Of a stretch of 64,000 nucleotides of DNA, positions 41,366-52,283 are shown piece by piece. The translations under genes and the position numbers were made by a program. Position 1 is the stretch's first letter; each line of letters starts with the position of its first letter. The notes under the pieces are model-generated. The model was given only the letters and a program-made list of their open reading frames with translations, did no database searches and had not been told where the DNA came from. This DNA is from Effrenium voratum (Eukaryota; Sar; Dinophyceae; Suessiales; Symbiodiniaceae): assembly GCA_963377175.1 (NCBI GenBank), contig CAUJNA010003500.1, positions 439,170-503,169 on the forward strand, written 5' to 3'.

Positions 41366-44068
41366 TTTCGCTGGCTAGGAAGGTGAGGAGAGCCAGCCCC
41401 TCATCGCCCGCTGGGAGCCCAGATTTCCTTTGTAGCCGGTTGATTGATGGTTAGGGGGAGGAGGTGGGTCCAGTTAGTCGAAGGTGGCCATTACTATTTG
41501 TTTGTTGCGCAGAGGTCATCTGAATGATTATTTGTTGCATATTGCCAAGGGATGTTAGGACTTTAAGTTTTTGCCGACGAATGGGTTTTCCGAATTAAAC
41601 CACCAAAAGTTATTCACTGGTAGCAAGGGAGCAGAAAGCAGCCATGGATTTGTCTTGTCAAAATCATCCCAAGACTTGGTCTGGCAGGGCTTTGGATCAA
41701 GAACTGGAGACCTGGATGTTTTTGGGTCAAGGCAGAGCTATCCGTGTAAAGTGGACACGGTTTCCGTGGGTTTTTAGGCTGGTCTGACCCCCAAGATGTG
41801 TTTGTCGGGTTTATAAGGAGGCTCCTCGGAATAGAGTGGAGTCATGTTTGTCCCCTGAAAGCGTTCGGGTTACCCGTCAAACAGGTAGAATATCCTCCGA
41901 AAGTGGAAGTGCGTCACCCTTTTCCCAAGCAAGCCTGTGCACTTCCATTGTTCCTGGGACCACCTTTGACATCATGCCACATTTTAAGGTGCACTAGATA
42001 TGGGCATCGGTAGGGGTTTCTTGCAAGCGCTGCCATTTCTGCAAGGAGTTTCCCTTCTGCCCCCTTCAGCCTGGGAGCGCACTATAAGGACCTGAGCAAC
42101 TAAGATGAGACGGCGGGTCAAAAAGACCACTTAAGCCATCACAGCTGGGAGCTATGAGTAAATATGACACCCTCTGACCCTGGAAACCGGTGAAATGAGG
42201 TCTTGGAGTTTAGGGGAGGTAATCGGAAACAACCCCAGAAATCACAATTACAGATTCCAGACTAGGTCTCTCAGTAGTGCTCTTTTACCCTTTTTTTTGG
42301 GGAGGGTGCCCCTACTAAAATAAACGACAAAAAAACGGTACCCTTATTCTATGACCATGATTTTGGGAATCTCTTGGCTTCCTTTTGGGCGCCGTGAAAA
42401 GTTGGCACAATTCCCTTGGTTTCGTGCGGATGAAACCAACCCAACTGGGAGCCAAGCGCTTTGGTTGCCTCTTGGTGTACTGGGAGCCAGTGTCACCCAA
42501 CTGTAACCTTAACACAGAAGCCAGCCAGCCAACCAAGCAACCAACCAACCAACCTGCGAAATTCATAGATTAGTCTCTCATCATCACGAATCAGGCCAGG
42601 GCTCATTAACCCGATCTTCATTCAATCCATTCACACTTCTCGGACATGTTCACAAAGCCAACGAATTTGCACCTGTCCCTTTTCCTTGGTCGAATCCTTT
42701 GCCTTTGAATCCTTTCCTTTTTGCTGACTGAATGCTGCAATCGATTGTATGTCCTCTCTGGGGTCCTTTGGCTTCGAATCCTTTGGCAGAACTAATCCGC
42801 AGATTCTTTTGAATCCACGTCTTCTCACTTCCTGAGTTCAACTTTAAACTTTTGGGAAGACAAATTTGGGAAATATAAAGTTTGGACGTTTTTGGGGCCA
42901 TCCACTCAGCCAGTGAGCAGATTCTTATGTCTTTGTCTGTTGATCCACAGATTCTTTTGATCAGCAATCTTTTGAATCCTTGCGCTCCAATGTCAGTGCT
43001 GGTCCCTGGTGGCTAGCCTGTTCCTCGAATTTGTGCCTGGAGTGGTACTTCAGGGCTAAGTCGAAATCCGAGATCTGGCTGAGCAAAGTCATACACATAG
43101 GTGTCCTTTTTGGTTGGTTTGGTAGAAAGATAGAGGGCGATTCGTGGTTTACCTAGTGGTTTAATCATCTACCAGGGCCATCTATTTCCCCTAAAAGGAC
43201 ACCTATGAATATGCCGTGTTGAACTTTCGCACTGCAAATTTGGAATACAACCTTCTCCACGGTTCATAGCCAGTTCAGCCAATGTTCTATTTCACTACCA
43301 GCCGTGCTGAATCGCTGCGAATATTTTCTAACGAATCCCGCCTCCTGGAGTTCCGTTTGTTTCCTTTCTTGTTTGGCAATTCATTTCGCAGTGTTTTTTT
43401 TGTCGATCCGCTTTTCTTCCTTTTGTTCTCCTTTTTTTTTCTCCGTCGATTTCGTTTTTGTTTGGGTTTCTCCGCGTTTGGTTTGGGGTTGGGTTCTGCT
43501 CAGTTGCCTAAAGCGAATCGGGTTTTTCCTTTTTGGTCTAGTTTTAGTCATGGCCCCACAAGGTTAACCTTGTATTTCTGGGTCCTTTGGGCAAGTGAGT
43601 CTAGGGATTTGGGATGTGGGCTTGGTTTCTTGTGGGTTTGGTTGGGTAGGGTTGGGTTGGTTGATCGAAATATTCACAATCATTCCTGCCTTGATGATGA
43701 TCCATACACTTTGGATCAGAAACAAAAGCCGAGCATTGCTGCCTTGGTTGGTGATCACAGATTCTCTGAATTCCGCATGGTAGCGGAGTCGAAGATTTGG
43801 CCTTCTGTTTCCCCTGGGTTTTTGATGGTTTCCTGAAAAGAGGGATCCCTGGAAAGAATGGGGAAGGTACCCCTGAAACCCAGGCCAAAGCCACCCAACC
43901 AACAGCAAGCTCACAGTCAAACCCGAATGAACCAACCAACCCCAAACCAAAAACGGACACCAACTCAAACCCAACCCAAGCAAACCAAACAAACCAAACA
44001 AACCAAACAAACCAACAAAAACCAAACACACCCCAAACCGTGGACCCTGGAGTTCCCTCTCCTTCGCG
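41366..44068. other. no gene seen; repeats
   Basis: A B-like relative lies at 41554-41645 (GGGTTTTCCGAATTAAACC). TTTGAATCC/TTTTGAATCC phrases recur at 42680-42980. Others: a GGACACCTATGA inverted pair at 43095-43215, family J partial copy near 43497 and family F near 43808-43862. Confidence 0.35.
42266..42351 (+). mobile_element. family A element, copy 9, 3' truncated
   Basis: CTAG|GTCTCTCAGTAG ... CCCTTATTCTA then unrelated sequence. The acceptor end is lost. Confidence 0.65.
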
Positions 44069-44215
44069 TTGCCTCCGCTAGCTCCTGGGACCGAGCGAGG
44101 CTCTGTGGCGCGGCTGGCGGCGGTGCAGACACTCGCGGAGGGCCTCGCCAAGGATCTGCGGAACTGCAGGCGACGCGACCCCCGCGACCCGAGCGACGTT
44201 GGGCGACGTGGGGCG
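44069..44215 (+). CDS. possible exon, unassigned
   Basis: GC-rich frame APGTERGSVARLAAVQTLAE, then GLAKDLRNCRRRDPRDPSDV, with strong G/C third positions and a helix-like pattern. Boundaries unknown; the CGACGTTGGG repeats after 44190 look non-coding. Confidence 0.35.
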
Positions 44216-45734
44216 ACGTTGGGCGACCAGCGAGCGACGTCGGTGGTGGTTGGGTTGTTGGTTGGCTCGGAGTTCAGCTTTCTTTCTGTTTGTTTTTAGG
44301 GGGAGCTAGAAAGAAAGCCAGAGAAAATGATGTCATGTCAGTGTTCGGACTCTTTGGTGGCTGGGTCACCCACAATTCGGCCGTGGTACATGGTTTCGCC
44401 AAGAAGCGTTTTCGGGTGGTTCATACCAGGGGCTTAGATATGGGTGGAAGGATTGCTTTCACTAAAGGCATGTTGTTTTGTTGCCCGGCGCCCTGTATTT
44501 GTAAAGCTCGGACGGTGTCTGTAAATGGCGAAGTTGCTAACACTGGGTTATCCTCCGTGTTGTGTTTCAAAATGCAGGGACTCAAACCGCATGCAGGTCC
44601 CATTCTTTCCTACAAAGTCGGGCAAAGGCTGAGCCCTAGTTGGTTTGGCCCTCACTCCAAACTGTTCCTTTTGGACTATGCCCGCTTTCCCCGAAGCAAA
44701 CAGTTCGAGTTGTTGGCTCAAAGGCCAACCCCAGCTTTGATCTCCCCTGGGTAGGCGTCCAGTGAGTCCTAGGCTTTTCGTCCTTTGCTGGGGGGCCTTG
44801 TTTCAGCACAGGGTTTGGAGGGTGGACGCGGACGGGACAGATATGAGCAATAGACGGACCAGACTGGGGGCGGACGCCTAAAGCAGTTCGTGTTGTTATG
44901 CCGGATTTTGCATTGTTCTTGAGGGACCTTAGTCTATCATGGCACGCGGAGCTTGTACGGGAGGCAGCATCCCGGTAACCCTGCCCTGAAGATGCTGGTT
45001 GGCGCTTGAATAGGGCCACGCACATCCATTGAAGCGCCAGCAAGAGATCAAATAAACATCCAGAATTGGGTGATTAGTGCTCAACGGTGGCCAAGAGCCG
45101 GCTTCATGTGCGGCGACATTTGGGCACGTGGGTGTGTCTTTTGAGGGGACGCTCTTTGGGGTTGGTGAAGGGAAACCGAATGGAAGCCATCATCATATCT
45201 AATAGGTCAGTGGGAGCAACCAGGCTCTTTCTCATCGGAACTTCACCAACCCTGTGGATTAATGATGGGGTGCTTCCCTAAGTAGCAAAGGAGCAGCACC
45301 TTGCAAATGGGACAACCCCCGTTAGTCAACCTGATCCTGGGTTCCCTTTTGGAGGTTGGTCCCTACCAAGATCGCGGGGAGTTGTTCGACAATAGCCCTG
45401 GTTTGCCCACCCAAGATGGTTGTGTCCGGAAGAATTGTCCTTTTTCTTTGGGGTCACTTGGCAAGTGTGATATTCCCCTAATCGACCCTGGATTATGTCA
45501 TGGACGATTAGGGGGGCCATGCAGGGGGGGGGGGAATATACCTGGATAAGCACAGGAGAAGCCAAGGACAAGCCCTCAAGCCTTCCGGAATAATAAGCCC
45601 AGTTGCCCAGTGGCGCCCTTTCCTCTTCTTTTTTTTTTTGGGGGGGGGGGGGAAGAGTTCCCTTCAAACTCTACCAACCAAAAAGGATGCCCTTTTTTCC
45701 CATGGCCACTGGGCATCATATTGATGGGGTGCTT
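44216..45734. other. no clear gene
   Basis: Frames of up to 298 codons pass through here but draw on low-complexity Gln/Pro/Thr codons upstream. G runs at 45522-45536 and 45640-45655. Confidence 0.3.
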
Positions 45735-45857
45735 CGCCAGACCCCGGCCCGCGGGTACGGGAGTGTTTTTTTTCATCCGGTGAGGCCGGCGAAGGCAGTC
45801 GCCACTGACTATGTGGAGCAGAGGCTAAGAGAGGCGCGGCTTCGGACCATCAGTTAG
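45735..45857 (+). CDS. possible last exon, unassigned
   Basis: After GCTTCGCCAG| the frame reads PVRPAKAVATDYVEQRLREA then RLRTIS and TAG 45855-45857. A charged helix at a C-terminus with G/C third positions. No domain recognised. Confidence 0.35.
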   Translation, partial: RQTPARGYGSVFFHPVRPAKAVATDYVEQRLREARLRTIS

Positions 45858-47030
45858 GTGGCTATGCCAAACTACCAGGATATGGACCGCAGGTTTGAGC
45901 CCCTGCCATGTTGGTAGTTTTTGAGCTACAGCCAGGTGATTTCTTCATGTGAACCTATTTGCCTGGTTAGCAAGCAGCCACCCTACCAAAGGGATAGTGA
46001 CTTGCCTATCTATCGGAGTTGCAGCTTGGCAGCTAAACCCTTGGGCTAGTTGGTAGCCTTCTACCCCCGAAAGCCGCATTTGAATTCCACTTGAGAGAGC
46101 GCATTTGAAAGCCACGGTGTGGATTGGCCCGTGGAGGATTTTGATCATGGCTTCCTCGGATTGAATGAACCTCCAACCTGATTGTTTTTCTCCCCAGCTG
46201 AAAGATGCAACTTTCAGGGTTCAAAAGGCGTTTTTTGTTTGTTGTTTTTGCTTTTTTGGGGTCCCTTTGTTTTCCACTAACCAGGCACAAACAATATTTT
46301 TGTTGCTGGGGTCCCAGTTCCAGCCAAGGAATCTGCACAGTTGCGATGGAACGACTCGGGTTTGTTCCAGTTACCTCTACAGTGCACGATGGACATGAGG
46401 TCTGAATCCTGACAGACGGTTTGTCAGGGGACAAAGCCTTTCAACACGACGTGGAATGTGCCAGTGATCTAATTGTCTTGAGCCACGAAACTGAAAAGGG
46501 GAAACCATGTAAACCCGAAAGGCAAACAACCTGATGACCGAAGGACGTCAACCTGGATATGGAGTTTCATATGACCAAATCCACAAATGGCTTCGCAGCG
46601 GGAATATTGTGGGAAAAGCTCCTGGGATGTTCCAGCACTTGGAACCCCCATATTTTCTTGTTTGTGGCCCATACCATTCATTTTGAGGAATACGGAAGCC
46701 CAAACGGGTCCTCAATACTTGGGCCAAGGCGTTTTCTCCTGGAGTTCCAGGGCAACCATGCGCTTTTGTGAGAGGTCCCGTGAGAAGGTCCCAGCCTCTT
46801 AAAGCAGAACCTCCCCATCAGTTCAACAAGTCGGGGCCTTCGTCAGGTCTCCCTCTCACTTCCTGAGTTCATGAACTTTAAACTTTTTGGGATGACCATT
46901 TTAGTGGCAAATATCAAGTTTGGACTTTTTTTGGGCCATCCACTCAGCCAGTGAGCCCTTTGCTTTCAGCGCACAGCTCTTGGCGTTTGCTCATGTCCGC
47001 GCGCCGCAGCGGCTCTTTCCGCGCATGTCG
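45858..47030. other. no gene seen
   Basis: A partial family D right side near 45880-45935 (GTTTTTGAGCTACAGCC). Nothing else recognised. Confidence 0.35.
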
Positions 47031-47599
47031 TGAACTGACTCGAGGACTCCAAGGCGTTGAGCAAGTATGCCCCTACGGTTGGCCCACCAACTAGGTCCCC
47101 CAGTACCAAGCCTTTGGCCCCTACTAAAATAGACAATAACAAAAAAAACGCGTCTCCTTTTTCTAACCTCTCTACTGGAGGTAGCACCAAGACACAACAC
47201 AACCAAAACTCAACGTGGGGCAATCAATTTGCAAGAAAGTTAGCCGTCAACATTTTCATCTGCATTGGGCAGTGGTACTTCAAATCACGGCACATTCGGA
47301 CGCGTGTGTTTACCTTGGGTTTGATCTTGGGCGCTATTCGCCTTCTGAGCCACCCATGGAAAAATGAAAGCCGACATGGACAGAACAAGAGCGGGGGATT
47401 GAGTCGAATGTCAAAGTTGAACAAACAGCTAGCGAAACCCAATGGCCGCCATCCCCATGGAAGCTTTTGCCCCATTCGAACCGCCGGCGCTGAAGCTCGT
47501 GCTGAAGCCACAGCGTCCGCAGTCAACTGGCAGACCATCCGAGCTTGCGCCCTGGTGGACATCTCTGAAAACTCGACATGGGCGTGTCTGTTTTACTAG
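47031..47599 (+). CDS. unknown ORF crossing element A copy 10
   Basis: Frame ALSKYAPTVGPPT reaches the element at 47094. The element (47095-47184, 90 bases) is a multiple of three without stops. The frame continues TQHNQNSTWGNQFARKLAVN, FICIGQWYFKSRHIRTRVFT, RTAGAEARAEATASAVNWQT and ends CLFY plus TAG. That TAG is the left border of the next element (47600), so the stop may be supplied by the element. The Ala/Glu-rich stretch and mixed charge look coding. No family recognised and the start is unknown. Confidence 0.35.
47095..47184 (+). mobile_element. family A element, copy 10, internally deleted
   Basis: CTAG|GTCCCCCAGTA ... CCCCTACTAAAATAGAC ... TTCTAACCTCTCTACTGGAG|GTAG. The usual GGGGAGGGTT middle is missing. 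Confidence 0.65.
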
Positions 47600-47698
47600 G
47601 TCCCCCAGCTAGGTGCCCTTTCTCACCATTTTTTTTGGGGGGGAGGGTTCCCCTATATACTAAAATAGACTACAGAAAATAGTTGGTACTCTTATTTA
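47600..47698 (+). mobile_element. family A element, copy 11, 3' truncated
   Basis: TACTAG|GTCCCCCAGC ... CTATATACTAAAATAGAC (four extra bases TATA) ... ends at TACTCTTATTT, where the CAGACA-rich region begins. Confidence 0.7.
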
Positions 47699-47754
47699 AT
47701 GGCCTGCGGCCTGGTTCCGCCGCCCCCACACACCTTAGAATTTCGGCCCGGGAC

Positions 47755-48145
47755 GAGAGAAAGCACGCGATATGTAGACAGACACAGACAGACACAAAGA
47801 CACGCAGACAGACACGCAGCGGGGGGGAGGGTCTTCGCGGACACGAAGACAGACGCAGATGCGCAGGCAGACGCAGACAGAGCCAGACAGACACAAATAC
47901 ACAGACAGACACGCGGGGGGGGGGACACGAAGAAAGACGCAGATACGTAGACAGACACAGACAGACACAGACAGAGACAGAGACAGACACGCAAGGGGTC
48001 TTCGCGGACACGAAGACAGACGCAGACAGACCCAGACAGACACAAAGAGTGACAGACAGACACGCAGGGGCAGGGGGGGTCTTCGCGGACACGAAGACAG
48101 ATGCAGATACGTAGACAGACATAGACAGACACAGGGGGGGGGCGG
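47755..48145 (+). repeat. CAGACA minisatellite
   Basis: CAGACACAGACAGACAC phrases in about five longer blocks, each with a G run and GTCTTCGCGGACACGAAGAC (itself an inverted repeat). T is rare on this strand. Confidence 0.9.
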
Positions 48146-48234
48146 AGGGGTGGGGGAAGACTACCCGAAGCCTAGGGAAGAAGCCCGAAAGCACAGGACA
48201 CGCGCGTTGTTTGGTCCCGAAACAGTATCGGAAG

Positions 48235-48565
48235 ACTAGGAGAAGAAGCCGGAAGATTACGGAAGACTACGGGAAGAAGCCGAAAGATTGCGGAAATTTA
48301 CGGGAAGAAGCTTGAAAGATTTCGGAAGACTACGGGAAGAAGCCGGAAGACTACGGAAGACTACGGAAGACTACGGAAGAAGAAGCCGGAAGAAGCCGGA
48401 AGACTACGAAAGACTACTGGAAGAAGCCGAAAGATTACGGAAGATTACGGGAAGAAGGCGGAAGACCACGGAAGACTACGGGAAGAAGCCGGAAGACTAC
48501 GGAAGACTACGGGAAGAAGCCGAAAGATTACGGAAGATTACTGGGAGAAGCCGGAAGATACGGAA
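48235..48565 (+). repeat. GGAAGACTACGG minisatellite
   Basis: Irregular units of GGAAGACTACGG and GAAGAAGCCGAAAGATTACG. Open frames read Arg/Lys/Glu/Asp-rich repeats; not a gene. Confidence 0.9.
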
Positions 48566-48570
48566 GACGG

Positions 48571-48712
48571 GAGGGGGGGGAGGGGGGGAGGGGAGGGGGG
48601 GGAGGGGGGGGGGGAGGGGGGGGGGGGGGGGGAGGGGGGGGGGGGGGGGGGGGAGGGGGGGGAGGGGGGGGGGGGGGGAGGAGGGGGGGGGGGGAGGGAA
48701 ATCCAGAATCCA
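48571..48712 (+). repeat. G-run tract
   Basis: About 140 bases of almost pure G broken by single A. Strong G-quadruplex potential; also a place where sequence length is unreliable. Confidence 0.95.
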
Positions 48713-48930
48713 GAAATCCAGAGAATCCAGAAATCCAGAAATCCAGGGAGAAATCCAGCCCCACCAGCCCCCAAGGGCCGCCCCAAGGGACTTATAGGTT
48801 ATATATATATATATATCTACATAATCATATTCACATGAAACTTATAGAAAGCATATCAACAAAAGCAACACAGAACACACCGCCCCCATGCCGAAAGCAT
48901 GGTCCATTCTGGACCAGGCATGGGGTCGGC

Positions 48931-48961
48931 GGATTCTAACCTCTCTACTGCAGAAACCTAG
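48931..48961 (+). mobile_element. family A 3'-end fragment
   Basis: GGATTCTAACCTCTCTACTG then CAGAAACCTAG; second solo right end, slightly diverged. Confidence 0.5.
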
Positions 48962-50130
48962 TTTAAGGTTGGACCCCTCCAAAGTGGTGGTTTTCCTGTT
49001 AGCTTCCCTTTGCAACTCATCCCAGGCACGGGTACCCTCAAAAAAGACAGACCCAAACGGGGTGTTTGGTGGAACGGCCGGTTGACCGGCATTCCCTTGA
49101 CTGCGGCTGCAGGTTTACCCATCAATATGTTTCCGACCAGTGGCCTACCCCATCACCGAGAAACCTACTCCCCACTCAAAATACCAGTTTTTGTTGGGGG
49201 GTATTTTTGGGAAACCTGGTTTTTCATGGTATCTACCCTTTTTTTCAGTAGAGGGTCGACATGATACCCTGCAAAAAAGGCCGGGTATTTGGAGGTTACG
49301 GGGGGAAGCAACACCCGAAGCCGAGGAGCTAGAGAGGCTCCGGGGCGGTTAGGTACCGTCGCTGCCGTTGAAATGGCGCATGTGGTTGTGCCTGTTCTTT
49401 GGTGCATGTTGCCCACGGAATCCAAGGGATGTTAGGAGTTTAACTTTTGGCGTAATGGGTTTTCCGAATCAAACCGCCGAAAGTTAGACTTTTAGAGCAG
49501 AGAGCAATCGAGTGCCGTTGCAATTAAATGTCTTCCTGCTCCAAGGTGATATTTGTATGACTTGATCCCTGTGCGGTCCTTGCCCAAGTCCATAAACATG
49601 CAATCAATACTGAGTGAGTGGGCGACATGTGGGGAATGGCGTCGCAAGCCGTCTGAATTGAAATGTTACCACGGCCTTGGATCTTGCATACAAGTCTCAG
49701 AGCTACTCTTGCACCGCTTTACCTCATGGTAATACTGTCCGTCGCGCACCCCTTAAGGGCGTGTTTCCCGCCATGACCCCACACTATATGCTATACACCG
49801 GTAGGCTACAGCCAGTTTCAGGGGATTAAAATGCAACTTCGGGGATACACCTTTATCTACCACTTTTTCTACCTGGGTTCACATTGTGGGTTCTAATAGG
49901 ACCAAGATAATCCTTTATAACCACGCTAGAACCAAAAGTCAACGCCGGATGCTTGTGTGCTTGGGGGATCATGTGCATGTCATTCATGTTTTAAGGGATA
50001 GAGGATGATGTTGACCCCATGTTAGTCAACCAAGTTTCTTAATAGGGGGGGGTGTCCCTGGGTTTAGTGGGGAATCATCACTTTTGGCGGGGCACCCCCC
50101 GTATTTCGGAGTTGGGGTTGATTCATATGG
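48962..50130. other. no clear gene
   Basis: Holds family M copy 2 and a B-like relative near 49425-49510 (GGGTTTTCCGAATCAAACC). A frame ending EATPEAEELERLRGG and TAG at 49350-49352 could be a short last exon, weakly supported. Confidence 0.3.
49183..49301 (+). repeat. family M inverted-end element, copy 2
   Basis: ACTCAAAATACC ... GGGAAACCTGGTTTT ... GAGGGTCGACATGATACCCT ... GGGTATTTGGAG. Reverse complement of 20603-20732. Confidence 0.65.
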
Positions 50131-50226
50131 GTGTGGCTCAAAATTAAACAACTGGCGTTACGCAGGTCTTAGTCTTTGGCTCCATTTACCAGGGTTCCAT
50201 TTTGGGTACGCATTTTTGACCCACAG
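50131..50226 (+). mobile_element. family D introner-like element, copy 4
   Basis: ATATGG|GTGTGGCTCAAAATT ... CATTTTTGACCCACAG|CCATATGG. Best-preserved copy: the flanking CATATGG is part of the inverted ends (about 20 bp). Confidence 0.7.
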
Positions 50227-50429
50227 CCATATGGGGTCAACCTCATCCTACAGGGGTGGATCCACAAAAAACGCATCCAAGCCGTTTCCTAGAGAAAAGT
50301 TCGGTCCACGTGGAGTCGAGCAAAGTTTTTGCTAAAAGAGTACTAAAGAAGACCCTACAGGGGGAAGGACGGGTGAACTCCACAAAAAGCGCATCCAAAC
50401 CGTTTTCTATCGTTTTCTAGATTTTCGTC

Positions 50430-50545
50430 CACTGGGCCACGCGCCCAGGATCTTCCGTGGCGGGCTCTGGCGCTTTTTTCCAGCGCCGCCGGTGCCCAGC
50501 GTGTTCGGCGAAACCGCACAGGCGGAACCGCAAGGGTTAGAGGCA
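50430..50545 (+). CDS. possible exon, unassigned
   Basis: GC-rich frame LGHAPRIFRGGLWRFFPAPP, then VPSVFGETAQAEPQG and TAG. Third positions favour G/C. No domain; boundaries unknown. Confidence 0.25.
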
Positions 50546-50835
50546 ACGGGGTGGGTCGTTTTGAGGTTGGATGCCCCAAAAGGGGGGTTTCCCTTTTTGA
50601 TGTTCCTTTGACAAACAAAAAGGGGTTCCAAGTCTAAAAATAATTTTCCTTTTTGATGTTCCTTCAAAACCTAAAAAGGGGGAATTAATTACCAAGTACA
50701 TTAAAAGACACACCCAATGATTCACAAATGAAAGCTGAGAAGGCCTGGGAATACTTTTTAATTTTCGGGGGGCCTGTCCACTTCCATGATGTCGGAAACA
50801 GGATCTTCAAAGGAGTTGTCGTTTGGGGGGAAGTC

Positions 50836-50943
50836 ATGGTTGTCGTTGGGCAACATTTTACAGTTTTGCTTATTGTGGTTTAGTGGGAAATCCCCACTTA
50901 ACTGCTAAAGTTTAAATTTTGCGCCCCTTCCAACGTCAACCAC
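50836..50943 (+). mobile_element. family E element, copy 2 (single internal unit)
   Basis: CATGGTTGTCGTTGG at left and CCAACGTCAACCACG at right are inverted repeats with one mismatch. One unit: TTTAGTGGGAAATCCCCAC, then TTAACTGCTAAAGTTT. Confidence 0.75.
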
Positions 50944-51010
50944 GTGAAGTGTGTTTGGGCTTTCATGGTGGTTAGCCCTGGCTTCTTTGCGCAGAATGAT
51001 ATGGCCATGG

Positions 51011-51123
51011 GTCAAAGTCCAAATCGTTCCAGTGAACATCCCAATCCAACCACTAAAATAGGTGCTAAAATGGGTGGTGAATTCACCTACCCAAAAAATA
51101 GCACCATTGGTTTTGACCCACAG
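51011..51123 (+). mobile_element. family C introner-like element, copy 5
   Basis: CCATGG|GTCAAAGTCC ... GGTTTTGACCCACAG|C. Full length. Flanks not coding-like. Confidence 0.65.
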
Positions 51124-51415
51124 CAATATATACATAGATGGTACCCCCCCCCAAAAAAAACAAAACACGCCCCAAGAGAATTTAACAGTATTTACAGTAC
51201 TTTTGTGTGATTTCCACCCCCTTTTCAGGCCCTGCAATTTCCTTTTCAGGGACTCCAACTTTGACCCCCTCAAAATGCTTTAAAGCGCTTTAAAAGCGCT
51301 TTTGGATTCAAGATTCAAGATTCCCAAGACTCTAGATTTGCGTGGGTCAAAAGGCGCCGGACGTAGAGCGGTGTGTTTGAAAGAAACAAATTAAGCAGGA
51401 TCCAAATGGCCATGG

Positions 51416-51519
51416 GTCAAAATTCCGTACCCCCAGTGAACATCCCAATCCCCACTAAAATAGACTAAAATGGGTGGTGCACCTACCACAAAAATGGTAC
51501 CATTGGTTTTGACCCACAG
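51416..51519 (+). mobile_element. family C introner-like element, copy 6
   Basis: GGCCATGG|GTCAAAATTCC ... GGTTTTGACCCACAG|CCATG. Only about 290 bp from copy 5. Confidence 0.7.
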
Positions 51520-51650
51520 CCATGTTAAATATACATGTATATTATATGTTGACATGCAGGCACAGAATTGCAAATGATGAGAAGGACAAGCCGAACAGGT
51601 GAACGCTTATTCTTTACACGGTAAAAACTTCCACATTTTGAGGGTGCCAC

Positions 51651-51760
51651 ATATGGCTATGGGTTAAAAATGCGTACCCCAAATGGAACCCTGGTAAAGG
51701 GAACCAAAGACTAAAACCTGCGGTCCCCTGGTGGTTGTATTTTGACCCTACCCGTATGGC
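51651..51760 (-). mobile_element. family D element, copy 5, reverse orientation
   Basis: ATATGGCTATGGGTTAAAAA ... GTATTTTGACCCTACCCGTATGG. Right side diverged. Confidence 0.6.
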
Positions 51761-51880
51761 CAAACAAGTTGTGCCCCTCCAGCCATTGTTGAAAAGACCA
51801 ACTGCTCTAGCGGAGTTCCAGAATCAGTTTAGATTGATAGAACCCATGACTCACCGAAAAAGTCTTTTGACTCATGGCGC

Positions 51881-52283
51881 TTGTCTTGCGCAGTGTCCCA
51901 AACGGAAGGCATGACTGAGCCGTGTTTCTGGATCTACGCATGTGATACTTTCCGCACATGGAGAAGAAAACCAGACAGAGAAAAAGCGACGTTTGAACCT
52001 CCATCAGTATGGTGCAGGGTCCCCCAGTATGCCCTTCTCTCCCTTTTTTTTGAGGAGGGTTCCCCTACTAAAATAGACTACAGAAAAAAGGGTACCCTTT
52101 TTCTAACATCTCTGCTGGAGCACCTAGCTGAGCTTCAAATGCTTCGCAAACTGCGAGAAGTGTTTTCTTTCTCTGAAGGTCACTTTCATACGGGTCCGTT
52201 TGTTGCTACTTGTGCACGTGTCCATGGTTGTATTTGATAGTGATCGCGGCAATGAGCTACGGTCAATCCCCACAGCCACACGT
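51881..52283 (+). CDS. possible exons around element A copy 12
   Basis: Upstream frame SQTEGMTEPCFWIYACDTFR, then TWRRKPDREKATFEPPSVWC, meets the element at a codon boundary. After removal (52019-52127, 109 bases) the frame reads LSFKCFANCEKCFLSLKVTF ... VSMVVFDSDRGNELRSIPTA and TGA 52281-52283. Without removal a different frame is open (ELQMLRKLREVFSFSEG) to 52237. I cannot choose between them; function unknown. Confidence 0.28.
52019..52127 (+). mobile_element. family A introner-like element, copy 12
   Basis: TGCAGG|GTCCCCCAGTA ... TTCTAACATCTCTGCTGGAGC ... ACCTAG. Left flank lacks the usual TAG. Confidence 0.65.

Noticed and set aside
43858..44754. 298-codon plus-strand ORF
   Set aside because: First part is ACCAAACAAACC low-complexity sequence, and the GC-rich part (44069-44215) prefers another frame.
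47670..48797. ORFs of 120-175 codons on both strands
   Set aside because: Produced by CAGACA and GGAAGACTACGG arrays and the G tract.
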